Source: Pseudomonas sp. H3(2019)
GTDB lineage: Bacteria > Pseudomonadota > Gammaproteobacteria > Pseudomonadales > Pseudomonadaceae
NCBI RefSeq assembly: GCF_007713465.1
Contig: NZ_VMSG01000039.1
Span: forward strand, 1 to 39,425
Reading direction: 5' to 3'
Length of the DNA: 39,425 bases
The notes beneath the pieces are model-generated. The model did no database searches, had not been told where the DNA came from, and was given only the letters and a program-made list of their open reading frames with translations. Position numbers and translations under genes: made by a program. The number at the start of each line of letters is the position of its first letter. Position 1 is the stretch's first letter. This document shows, piece after piece, positions 1-8,145 of this stretch.

Positions 1-1
1 C

Positions 2-3000
2 GACCTGACGATTGCCAACGGTACGCTGACCGCGGTCAGCAGCAGCGATGGCGGCATCACCTGGACCGCGACCTTTACCCCGAGCGCCGGCACCACCGAC
101 GCGACCAACCTGATCACCCTGGACAATACCGGCGTGCAGAACGGTTCCGGTAACGTCGGCAGCGGCACCACCGACTCGAACAATTACGCCATCGACACCG
201 TCCGTCCGACCGCCACCATCGTGGTGACGGACACCGCGCTGGGGATCGGCCAAACCTCGCTGGTGACCATCACCTTCAGTGAAGCGGTGACCGGTTTTAC
301 CAACGCCGACCTGACAATCGACAACGGTACGCTGAGTGCGGTGAGCAGCAGCGATGGCGGCGTGACCTGGACCGCCACACTGACGCCGGTGAATGGTGTC
401 ACCCACAGCGGCAACGTGATCACCCTGGACAACACCGGGATTGCCGATCTGGCCGGTAATGCCGGTGCCGCGACCACCGACTCCAATACGTACGCTATCG
501 ACTGCCAGCGCCCGACCGCGACCATTGTGGTCGCCTCGCCAACGCTGGCAGCCGGGCAGACGTCGCTGGTGACCATCACCTTCTCCGAGGCGGTGACGGG
601 GTTCGACAACAGTGACCTGAGCGTGCCCAACGGCACCCTGACCAATGTCAGCAGCAGTGACGGCGGCATCACCTGGACCGCCACCTTCACGCCCACCACT
701 GGCGTTCACGACACCACCAACCTGATCTCCCTGAACAACAGTGGCGTGGCCGACCTGGCCGGCAATGCGGGCACCGGGATCACCAATTCCGGTAACTTCA
801 CCATCGACACCGTGCGTCCGACCGCGACCATCGTGGTGGCCGACAACGCCTTGAATATCGGTGAAACCTCGCTGGTGACCATCACCTTCAGTGAGGCAGT
901 AACCGGCTTTACCAACGCCGACCTGACGATTGCCAACGGCACGCTGACTGCGGTGAGCAGCAGCGATGGCGGAGTGACCTGGACGGCAACCTTTACCCCG
1001 ACCAACGCCATTACCGACGCGACCAACCTGATCACCCTGGACAATACCGGCGTGCAGAACGGCTCCGGCAACGTGGGGGCGGGCACCACCGACTCGAACA
1101 ACTATGCCATCGACACCCAGCGTCCGACGGCGACCATCGTGGTGACGGACACCGCGCTGGGGATCGGCCAAACCTCGCTGGTGACCATCACCTTCTCCGA
1201 GGCAGTGACTGGTTTCACCAACGCCGATTTGACGATTGCCAACGGCACGCTGACCGCCGTGAGCAGCAGCGACGGTGGTATCACCTGGACGGCAACCTTT
1301 ACCCCGAGCGCCAGCATCACCGACACCACTAACCTGATCACCCTGGACAACACCGGCGTGGCGGATCTGTCCGGCAACGCCGGGGCCGGTAGCACCGACT
1401 CCAACAACTTCAGCATCGATACCCAGCGTCCGACCGCGACCATCGTGCTGGCCGACCCGACGCTGACCGCCGGTGAATCTTCGCTGGTGACCATTACCTT
1501 CTCCGAAGCGGTGACCGGGTTCGACAACAGCGACCTGAGCGTGCCCAACGGCACCCTGACCAACGTCAGCAGCAGCGACGGCGGTGTGACCTGGACCGCC
1601 ACCTTCACCCCGACGGCGAGCATAAAAGACACCACCAACCTGATCACCCTGAACAACAGTGGCGTGAGTGACCTGGCCGGCAATGCGGGCAGTGGCACCA
1701 CCGACTCGGGCAACTTCACCATCGACACCCAGCGTCCGACCGCGACCATCGTGGTGGCCGACAACGCGCTGAAAATCGGCGACACCTCGCTGGTGACCAT
1801 CACTTTCTCCGAGGCGGTCACCGGTTTCACCAACGCCGACCTGACCATCGCCAACGGCACGCTGACCGTGGTCAGCAGCAGCGATGGCGGCGTGACCTGG
1901 ACCGCGACCTTTACCCCGACCAACGCCATCACCGACACCACCAACCTGATCACCCTGGACAACACCGGCGTGCAGAACGGTTCCGGCAACGTCGGTACAG
2001 GCACCACTGATTCGAACAACTACGCCATCGACACGCAACGTCCAACCGCAAGCATTGTGGTGGCCAATCCGCTGCTGGGCATTGGCCAGACCTCGCAGGT
2101 GACCATCACCTTCAGTGAGACGGTCAGCGGTTTCGATCTGTCAGACCTCAGCGTGGCCAATGGCACATTGTCCAATTTGCTGAGCAGCGACGGTGGCAAG
2201 ACCTGGACGGCGACCCTGACGCCGACCGCCGCGGTCAACGATGCCACCAACCAGATCGTGCTCGACACCGCCAATGTGCAGGACAGCGCCGGTAACGCGG
2301 GCAGCACCGTAAGCCTGTCCAACAACTACGTGCTCGATGCCGACCGGCCTACCGGGACCATCGTCGTTGCCAAACCGCTGCTGGGCATCGGTCAGACTTC
2401 GGGGGTGACCATCACCTTCAGTGAAGCGGTGACCGGTTTCGACCTGTCCGATCTGAGTGTGACCAACGGCACGCTGTCCAACCTGGCCAGCAGTGACGGA
2501 GGCAAGACCTGGACCGCGACGTTCACGCCGACGGCGAACGTGACCGACGCGACCAATCTGATTGTGCTCGACAACCGTAACGTGACCGACAAGGCAGGCA
2601 ATGCCGGAACGGGACTGGCCATCTCCAACAACTACGCCCTGGACAGTGATCGCCCCACCGCGACCATCGTCATCGCCAACCCGAACCTGAGCGTTGGCCA
2701 GACCTCGCAGGTGACCTTCACCTTCAGCGAAGCGGTGAAGCATTTCGATTTGTCCGACATCAGCGTGGCCAATGGCACCCTCACCAACCTGAGCAGCAGC
2801 AACGGTGGCAAGACCTGGACCGCCACCCTGACCCCGGCGGCCAATATCAACGATGCGACCAATTTCATCGGTCTGGACAGTAGCAATGTGACCGACCGCG
2901 CCGGGAACGCGGGCACTGGGGTCGCGATCTCCAACAACTTCGTTATCAATACAGTGCCCGCTGTGCCGGCGGTGGTCTCGGTCGGCGATCCGCAGTTCCG

Positions 3001-3520
3001 GATCAGCGACCCGGCACCGCCGCAAAGCACTCCGAACGCGCCGTTGCAGCCGATTGTCTTCGCGCCGCCGACCGGCAATCTCGGCTCACCGCTGACTTTT
3101 GCGCCGCTGTTCGAACAGCGGGTATTGGGCGATGGCATCCGCCCACTGGGGGATATTTTCATCAATCGCGGCGCACTGAGCCCCAGCTATATCGCTCAGG
3201 TGTTCACGAGCAGCGACAACGCCGGGAATGGTTCCGCTCACGGTTTCCTGGGTTTTGGCGGGGGGGATGGCGGGGTGTTTGGCAGCAGCACGCTGTCGAG
3301 CCTGTTCAGTAATGAATCAAGCAATGGCGACAGTTCGTTCAATGCGTTCGGTGACAGATCGATTCAGCACGGTGGTGATACCTCTCAGGGCTTGCACGGT
3401 GCCTATGGCGCACTGACCTTGGGCGAACAACTTCAACAACTTGAAAACACTGAGAAGCAGCAGATCCAGGCATTGGCTGCGGCGTTGCAACAGGTCGGCG
3501 TCAGCGAAATGCAGGCCTGA
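2..3520 (+). CDS. C-terminal part of a giant Ig-like repeat adhesin (5' end outside window)
   Basis: The frame is open from the left edge, so the real start lies upstream; 1172 residues are visible. Most of it is an array of about 102-residue bacterial Ig-like domains. Each opens with RPTATIVV, continues through SLVTITFSEAVTGF and DLxxxNGTL, and closes near SSDGGxTWTAT and AGNAG. Nine full units start at nt 203, 509, 815, 1121, 1427, 1733, 2039, 2345 and 2651, exactly 306 bp apart, after one partial unit. A non-repeat tail follows from about nt 2957: Pro-rich, then Gly/Ser-rich, then a helical Gln-rich end (LGEQLQQLENTEKQQIQAL). Such arrays are typical of large biofilm adhesins displayed on or released from the cell surface. 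No RTX nonapeptides were seen in the tail, so the export signal is uncertain. The TolC-like gene 42 bp downstream suggests type I secretion (inference). Confidence 0.85.
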   Translation, partial: DLTIANGTLTAVSSSDGGITWTATFTPSAGTTDATNLITLDNTGVQNGSGNVGSGTTDSNNYAIDTVRPTATIVVTDTALGIGQTSLVTITFSEAVTGFTNADLTIDNGTLSAVSSSDGGVTWTATLTPVNGVTHSGNVITLDNTGIADLAGNAGAATTDSNTYAIDCQRPTATIVVASPTLAAGQTSLVTITFSEAVTGFDNSDLSVPNGTLTNVSSSDGGITWTATFTPTTGVHDTTNLISLNNSGVADLAGNAGTGITNSGNFTIDTVRPTATIVVADNALNIGETSLVTITFSEAVTGFTNADLTIANGTLTAVSSSDGGVTWTATFTPTNAITDATNLITLDNTGVQNGSGNVGAGTTDSNNYAIDTQRPTATIVVTDTALGIGQTSLVTITFSEAVTGFTNADLTIANGTLTAVSSSDGGITWTATFTPSASITDTTNLITLDNTGVADLSGNAGAGSTDSNNFSIDTQRPTATIVLADPTLTAGESSLVTITFSEAVTGFDNSDLSVPNGTLTNVSSSDGGVTWTATFTPTASIKDTTNLITLNNSGVSDLAGNAGSGTTDSGNFTIDTQRPTATIVVADNALKIGDTSLVTITFSEAVTGFTNADLTIANGTLTVVSSSDGGVTWTATFTPTNAITDTTNLITLDNTGVQNGSGNVGTGTTDSNNYAIDTQRPTASIVVANPLLGIGQTSQVTITFSETVSGFDLSDLSVANGTLSNLLSSDGGKTWTATLTPTAAVNDATNQIVLDTANVQDSAGNAGSTVSLSNNYVLDADRPTGTIVVAKPLLGIGQTSGVTITFSEAVTGFDLSDLSVTNGTLSNLASSDGGKTWTATFTPTANVTDATNLIVLDNRNVTDKAGNAGTGLAISNNYALDSDRPTATIVIANPNLSVGQTSQVTFTFSEAVKHFDLSDISVANGTLTNLSSSNGGKTWTATLTPAANINDATNFIGLDSSNVTDRAGNAGTGVAISNNFVINTVPAVPAVVSVGDPQFRISDPAPPQSTPNAPLQPIVFAPPTGNLGSPLTFAPLFEQRVLGDGIRPLGDIFINRGALSPSYIAQVFTSSDNAGNGSAHGFLGFGGGDGGVFGSSTLSSLFSNESSNGDSSFNAFGDRSIQHGGDTSQGLHGAYGALTLGEQLQQLENTEKQQIQALAAALQQVGVSEMQA
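203..2956 (+). repeat. Nine tandem 306-bp Ig-domain repeats with a three-unit higher-order pattern
   Basis: Unit starts were located at the RP(T/S) codons at 203, 509, 815, 1121, 1427, 1733, 2039, 2345 and 2651. Spacing is always 306 bp, with no indels. Units fall into types by the residues after GF: TNADLTI (A), DNSDLSV (B) and DLSDLSV/DISV (C). Including the partial first unit the order is A A B A A B A C C C. Units 918 bp apart are the most alike; for example 203 and 1121 share VVTDTALGIGQ, and 815 and 1733 share VVADNAL. This implies amplification in blocks of three. Confidence 0.9.
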
Positions 3521-3562
3521 ATAAAAACCTGAATTGATGCGGTACCTAGGGGCGGTCCAAGG

Positions 3563-5077
3563 ATGAAAAAAAGTCAGAAACTATTCGGCGCCAGCTTGCT
3601 GGCGCTGGCAATCAGCGGATGTGCGGTAACCAGTGAGCCGATTGAACGCAGTGTCAGCGAGCAGCGCGCCAGAAGCGATTTGGCGAGCATGTACAAGGAT
3701 CAGGAGCCTCTTAGTGGCCCACTGACGCTGCATCAAGCCATGGCCCGCGCAGTGAAATACAACCTTGAGGGCCGGTTGAAAATCATGGAAGAGGCGTTGG
3801 CCAAGCGCCAACTCGACCTCGCCAGCTTCGACATGCTGCCGCGCATGGCCCTGGACGCCGGTTATGTCGGGCGCAACAACACCAGCGCCGCCAGCAGCCA
3901 GAGCGTACGCACCGGCACCCAGTCCCTCGAACCTTCGACCTCTCAGGACCGCGACCGCAGAGTCGCCGACCTGACCATGGTCTGGAACGTCCTCGACTTC
4001 GGCGTCAGCTACATCAACGCCAAGCAGCAGGGCGATCAACGGTTGATCGTTCAGGAACGCCGGCGCAAGGTCATCAACACCATCGTTCAGGACGTGCGCT
4101 CGGCGTATTGGCGGGCGGTGGCCGCTGAACGCCTGCTCAAGCAGATCGACAGCCTGATGGCGCGGGTCGATGCCGCGCGCAACGACAGCCAGAGCATGAG
4201 CGAGCAGCGTATCGGCGACCCGGTGCAGGCCTTGGGTTACCAACGTTCGCTGATCGAAGCCACGCGCCAGCTTGAAGAACAGCGGCGGGCACTGTCGTTG
4301 GCGAAAACCGAACTGGCGACCCTGATCAACCTGCCGATGGGCACCGAGTTGACGTTGGCGACGCCGGAGGATTATCCGATTCCGGAACTCAAGGTCGGCA
4401 TGGCCAGCCTTGAGCAAGAGGCCCTGGCCAGCCGTCCGGAACTGCGCGAGCAGGATTATCAGACGCGCATCAGCACCGCCGAAACCCGCAAAGCCATGCT
4501 GCGGCTGCTGCCGGGGCTGGAGCTCTCGGCTGGCGGGCACTACGACAGCAACTCGTTTCTGGTCAACGACAAGTGGGCCGATTACGGAGTTAAAGTCACC
4601 TGGAACCTGTTCAACGTGATCTCCGCCCCGGCGGCCATCGACGTGGCCAAGGCCGGTGAAGAAGTGGCCAAGGCACGCCGTCAGGCGATGTCGATCGCGG
4701 TGCTGGCGCAGCTCTACGTGGCCAACGCCAACTACCGCGAAGCGCTGCGCCAGTTCGAGACCAACCAGCAGCTGTCGAACATCGACGGGCAGATTCTTGG
4801 CCAGTTGCGTAATCGTCATCAGGCCGCGGGCATCGGCGAACTGGAGCTGATCCAGGGCGAACTGAACACCCTGCAAGCCGACCTGCGCCGCGACCTGTCG
4901 TACGCGGATTTGCGTAACGCTTACGGGCAGATCTTCGCCAGCGCCGGGCTCGACCCGCTGCCGGATCAGGTGCAATCGACCCAGGTGCAGTCGATCGCCA
5001 CGGAACTGGCCAGCCGCGAGGATGCGTGGGCCGCCGGCAACATTTCGGTGCCGCCAGCCCATGCCCAGACCAAGTAA
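3563..5077 (+). CDS. TolC-family outer membrane lipoprotein, probable type I secretion outer component
   Basis: 504 residues. The N-terminus is a lipoprotein signal with the lipobox ending ISGC at Cys20. The rest follows the outer-membrane efflux protein pattern of two related halves, with long amphipathic heptad helices (for example around VQALGYQRSLIEATRQLEEQ) and short beta segments such as SAGGHYDSN and YGVKVTWNLFN. TolC-type proteins form the trimeric outer membrane channel of type I secretion systems or tripartite pumps. Here the gene sits 42 bp after the giant adhesin on the same strand, so export of that adhesin is the natural reading (inference). The matching ABC transporter and membrane fusion protein are not in the window; they could lie upstream of the adhesin. 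The 3' end overlaps cysC by 17 bp, implying co-transcription. Confidence 0.85.
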   Translation: MKKSQKLFGASLLALAISGCAVTSEPIERSVSEQRARSDLASMYKDQEPLSGPLTLHQAMARAVKYNLEGRLKIMEEALAKRQLDLASFDMLPRMALDAGYVGRNNTSAASSQSVRTGTQSLEPSTSQDRDRRVADLTMVWNVLDFGVSYINAKQQGDQRLIVQERRRKVINTIVQDVRSAYWRAVAAERLLKQIDSLMARVDAARNDSQSMSEQRIGDPVQALGYQRSLIEATRQLEEQRRALSLAKTELATLINLPMGTELTLATPEDYPIPELKVGMASLEQEALASRPELREQDYQTRISTAETRKAMLRLLPGLELSAGGHYDSNSFLVNDKWADYGVKVTWNLFNVISAPAAIDVAKAGEEVAKARRQAMSIAVLAQLYVANANYREALRQFETNQQLSNIDGQILGQLRNRHQAAGIGELELIQGELNTLQADLRRDLSYADLRNAYGQIFASAGLDPLPDQVQSTQVQSIATELASREDAWAAGNISVPPAHAQTK

Positions 5078-5666
5078 TCTGCTGGCGCCCACGGCCAGCG
5101 TCAGCCGGGCGCAACGCGAAGACCGCCACGGCCATCGCGGAGCGGCGATCCTGCTGACCGGTTTACCGGCGGCAGGCAAGTCGACCCTGGCCCAGGCGCT
5201 GCACGCCGCATTGTTCGAGCGCGGCGTGCACAGCCTGGTGCTCGATGGCGATGGACTGCGGGTCGGGCTCAATCGCGACCTCGGGTTTGCCGACAAGGAT
5301 CGTCAGGAAAACATCCGCCGCGCCAGCGAGGTCGCAGCGTTGCTGGTGGAGAACGGGCAGATTGTGATCCTGGCGATGATTGCGCCATTGCTGGAGTTAC
5401 GCGACATTTTCGCCCAGCGATTGGGCGAGGATTACCGTGAAGTCTGGTGCAGTGCTGCGCTCGACGTCTGCGAGCAGCGTGACCCGAAAGGTCATTACGC
5501 CCGTGCGCGTAGCGGTGAGCTGGCAAGCTTCACCGGTATTTCGGCACCCTACGAAGCGCCTGCGTCGGCGGCGTTGGTACTCGACACCGGCGTGCTGTCG
5601 ATCGACGCCTGCCTCGATCGCTTACTGACCTGGCTCGGCGAATGCGCGGTGCTACCGAACCGATGA
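5061..5666 (+). CDS. cysC: Adenylyl-sulfate kinase (APS kinase)
   Basis: 201 residues from the ATG at 5061; an upstream ATG at 5022 would add 13 residues of no family character. The P-loop is GLPAAGKS (34-41). LDGD (61-64), GLNRDLGF (69-76) and RQENIRR (81-87) form the APS-binding core, and RDPKGHYARARSGE (140-153) with FTGISAPYEAP is the CysC lid region. The enzyme phosphorylates adenosine 5'-phosphosulfate with ATP to give PAPS, the donor used by sulfotransferases. It stands alone, with no cysDN or cysH nearby, and is embedded between a TolC gene and a hydroxylase/sulfotransferase pair, so it probably supplies PAPS for a local sulfation reaction. Oddity: the Ser usually found in the ISPF-type motif is Ala here (MIAPLLE, around residue 108), and the Asn of DGDN is Gly. 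Confidence 0.88.
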   Translation: MPRPSNLLAPTASVSRAQREDRHGHRGAAILLTGLPAAGKSTLAQALHAALFERGVHSLVLDGDGLRVGLNRDLGFADKDRQENIRRASEVAALLVENGQIVILAMIAPLLELRDIFAQRLGEDYREVWCSAALDVCEQRDPKGHYARARSGELASFTGISAPYEAPASAALVLDTGVLSIDACLDRLLTWLGECAVLPNR

Positions 5667-6454
5667 GTCGACCGGCGTTTTCCCGACTGCCGGTGACGGT
5701 GCATTTGCCGTTGCTGTTGCAGGCGTTGGCGCAGATCAAGGACAGCGACTGGCATAGTCATTTCAACCGTGATTATTACAGCGGCGACTGGAGCGGTGTG
5801 GCGCTGATCAGCGCAGTCGACGCGCTGACGGAACTGTCTCCCGGTCTTGGCGAACCGGTGCCACGAGCGCCTTGGCTGCTCGATGGTCGTTGGCAGCATG
5901 CATTGCAGGCATTGCCGTTGGACATCGTCTCGGCCAGGCTGCTGAAGCTGGGGCCCGGCAGTCGCATTCACGAGCACCGCGACTACGATCTTGAAGGGCC
6001 AGAGGCCGATCTGCGGCTGCACATTCCGTTGCTCAGCCCACCCAACGTCGACTTTCTGCTCGACGGTTTACGTATGCCGATGGAGGCCGGCGAATGCTGG
6101 TTTCTCGACCTGTCGCGGCCCCACAGCGTCGACAATCGCGACCGCTGCGAGCGGGTGCATCTGGTGCTCGATTGCAGGCCCAACCCTTGGTTGGAACAGG
6201 CTATTATTGAAGGCGCTTCAACCACGCCGGCGCCGGGCGTCGGTCATGCGGCGCAAGCGCTGGAACAGTTTCGGCGGCTGGTGGAAAACGATCCGCAGCT
6301 CTGCAAAGTCTTGCAGGGTGTGACCGACAGCGAAGCCTTTATCGCCGCCACCCTGACACTGGCCACCGAGCAGGGCCTGGCGTTCTCCCGTGAAGAGCTG
6401 CGTGCGGCGATGCGTAATGGTCGTCGGCAATGGAACGAACAATGGAGCACCTGA
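5663..6454 (+). CDS. Aspartyl/asparaginyl beta-hydroxylase with a C-terminal Nif11-like domain
   Basis: 263 residues. The start ATG at 5663 overlaps the cysC stop as ATGA; an earlier GTG/ATG-frame start at 5642 is less likely. Residues 90-171 carry the Asp/Asn beta-hydroxylase double-stranded beta-helix motif: an iron-binding HRD (His105, Asp107), RLHIPLL (118-124), GECWFLDLSRPHSVDN with the distal His154, and Arg164 in ERVHLVLD for 2-oxoglutarate. The family hydroxylates the beta carbon of Asp or Asn side chains using Fe(II), O2 and 2-oxoglutarate. Residues about 197-252 (ALEQFRRLVENDPQL... TDSEAF... GLAFSREEL) closely follow the Nif11 leader-peptide pattern, which is unusual for a hydroxylase. 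The overlaps with cysC and the sulfotransferase imply one pathway. The likely substrate is a protein or peptide, perhaps the adhesin (inference). Confidence 0.8.
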   Translation: MSRPAFSRLPVTVHLPLLLQALAQIKDSDWHSHFNRDYYSGDWSGVALISAVDALTELSPGLGEPVPRAPWLLDGRWQHALQALPLDIVSARLLKLGPGSRIHEHRDYDLEGPEADLRLHIPLLSPPNVDFLLDGLRMPMEAGECWFLDLSRPHSVDNRDRCERVHLVLDCRPNPWLEQAIIEGASTTPAPGVGHAAQALEQFRRLVENDPQLCKVLQGVTDSEAFIAATLTLATEQGLAFSREELRAAMRNGRRQWNEQWST

Positions 6455-7419
6455 ACCTCGACGGCTGGTTGCCGATTCGCATCTGGCAGCAGGCCGGGGA
6501 GTGGCGGGTCGATTGGTGCTGGTTTGGTGATCAGCCGTTGCATCAGCCGTTCTTCCGCGACTCGGTGGATGAAGCGCTGCGCCTGCCGTTCAACCAGGCC
6601 TTCCGCCGTCAAACACCGCTGAGCACGCTGAGTGATTGGCAGACGATCAGCCCGGGTCTGGCGCCGAGTGCGTTCATTTTTCACGCCTCGCGCTGTGGCT
6701 CGACGCTGATCAGTCAGATGCTGGCGCAACTCGATAACCACATCGTCATTTCCGAACCGCCTCCACTGGACGCCTTGCTGCGCAGCGCACTGCCGCCCGC
6801 AGAACGCAACGCGGCGATTCTCGGTTTGCTCTCGGCCTATGGCCAGCCGCGCCGAGGTGTGGAGCAACGGCTGGTGATCAAGCTGGACGCCTGGAACATC
6901 GGTGAGCTGAAGCGGCTGCGCGCGTGTTTTCCCGACACACCCTGGTTGTTTGTCTACCGCGATCCGCTGGAAATCGCGGTGTCCCACCTGCGTCGTCCGG
7001 GCCTGCACATGGTGCCGGGGTTGATCGGCGCCAGTGCATTGGATGATGGAGCGCAGTTTTATGGCCGAGAAGATTTCATTGCTCGGCGCTTGGGCAAGCT
7101 GCTGCAATTGGGGGCAGAACACTGCCGCGAATTTTCCGGGCTGGCGGTCAATTACCGTGAGTTACCGGGCGCGATGGAAGGACGTTTGGCCGCGTTTTTT
7201 GCGCTTGATGCCGAGCAGCGGACGCTGGTGTTCGGCGCCGTAAACCAGCACGCCAAACAACCGGTCGAAACGTTTGTGGCCGACAGCGAAGGCAAGCAAC
7301 GAGAAGCCTCGCCGCTGCTCAGAGCGCGCGTAGAGTGTTGGGCGCACGGGCCTTACGCAGTGTTAGAACAGTTGCGACATGACCTCAACTCTTCGACGAC
7401 AAATCCGCCATGCCCTTGA
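6442..7419 (+). CDS. PAPS-dependent sulfotransferase family protein
   Basis: 325 residues from ATG 6442, which has GGA spaced upstream; ATG 6430 would add four residues. The 5'-phosphosulfate binding loop is FIFHASRCGSTLISQML (78-94), followed by SEPPPLD (104-110), as in bacterial and tyrosylprotein-type sulfotransferases with an SRxGSTL loop. The 3'-phosphate binding segment is FVYRDPLEIAVSHL (170-183), with Arg173 and Ser181. These enzymes move sulfate from PAPS to a hydroxyl or amine. Together with the co-operonic APS kinase and hydroxylase this suggests sulfation of a hydroxyl group, possibly one made by the hydroxylase (inference). The gene overlaps the hydroxylase by 13 bp at its 5' end. 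Its last 35 bp overlap the 3' end of the convergent slipin gene. Confidence 0.82.
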   Translation: MEHLNLDGWLPIRIWQQAGEWRVDWCWFGDQPLHQPFFRDSVDEALRLPFNQAFRRQTPLSTLSDWQTISPGLAPSAFIFHASRCGSTLISQMLAQLDNHIVISEPPPLDALLRSALPPAERNAAILGLLSAYGQPRRGVEQRLVIKLDAWNIGELKRLRACFPDTPWLFVYRDPLEIAVSHLRRPGLHMVPGLIGASALDDGAQFYGREDFIARRLGKLLQLGAEHCREFSGLAVNYRELPGAMEGRLAAFFALDAEQRTLVFGAVNQHAKQPVETFVADSEGKQREASPLLRARVECWAHGPYAVLEQLRHDLNSSTTNPPCP

Positions 7420-8143
7420 GCAATTCGATCGGCAACGGAAAGACAATGGTCGAGCTCTTGTCGCCGGCAATCGAACTCAGCGTCTGCATATAGCGCAGTT
7501 GCATGGCGCCAGGCTGACGACCGAGCATTTCAGCGGCTTGCATGAGTTTTTCCGAGGCCTGCAATTCACCTTCGGCGTGGATCACTTTCGCCCGCCGTTC
7601 GCGTTCGGCTTCGGCCTGTTTGGCAATGGCGCGGATCATCGACTCATTGAGGTCGACGTGTTTGATCTCGACGTTGGCGACCTTGATCCCCCAGGCATCC
7701 GTCTGTGCGTCCAGCACCTGCTGGACGTCGAAGTTCAAGCGTTCACGTTCGGCCAGCAACTCATCGAGTTCATGTTTACCGAGCACCGCCCGCAAGGTGG
7801 TTTGTGCCAGTTGGCTGGTGGCCATAAGGAAGTCTTCGACCTGGATGATCGCTTTTTGCGGGTCGAGCACACGGAAGTACAGCACCGCGTTGACCTTCAC
7901 CGAGACGTTGTCGCGGGTGATCACGTCTTGCGGCGGTATGTCGAGCACCACGGTCCGCAGATCGACCCGAACCATTTGCTGGACCACCGGAATCAACAGG
8001 ATCAGCCCCGGGCCCTTGACCTGCCAGAAGCGTCCAAGCTGGAACACCACCCCGCGCTCGTATTCGCGCAGGATGCGGAAGGTCGACCCTGCCAGTGCAA
8101 TCAGCAGCACCAACAGCGCGGCAAAACCCAGTTGCAGACCCAT
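7385..8143 (-). CDS. Slipin/stomatin-like SPFH-domain membrane protein
   Basis: 252 residues. One N-terminal membrane helix (about 6-24) is followed by the stomatin signature REYERGVVFQLGRF and the SPFH/band 7 domain (VVLDIPPQDVITRDNVSVKVNAVLYFRV). Then comes an Ala/Glu/Arg-rich coiled coil (AKQAEAERERRAKVIHAEGE). An AAGGAG lies 7 nt before the ATG at 8143 but only 1 nt before the ATG at 8149, which decides for 8143. SPFH proteins form membrane-bound oligomers that organise lipid microdomains and membrane proteins. The gene follows an NfeD gene on the same strand, the usual slipin/NfeD partnership. No role specific to the neighbouring adhesin locus is evident. Confidence 0.9.
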   Translation of the reverse strand: MGLQLGFAALLVLLIALAGSTFRILREYERGVVFQLGRFWQVKGPGLILLIPVVQQMVRVDLRTVVLDIPPQDVITRDNVSVKVNAVLYFRVLDPQKAIIQVEDFLMATSQLAQTTLRAVLGKHELDELLAERERLNFDVQQVLDAQTDAWGIKVANVEIKHVDLNESMIRAIAKQAEAERERRAKVIHAEGELQASEKLMQAAEMLGRQPGAMQLRYMQTLSSIAGDKSSTIVFPLPIELLKGMADLSSKS

Positions 8144-8145
8144 GA

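Noticed and set aside
184..2019. Several minus-strand open frames across the Ig-repeat array
   Set aside because: They repeat with the 306-bp unit and simply mirror the adhesin codons; no independent protein character.
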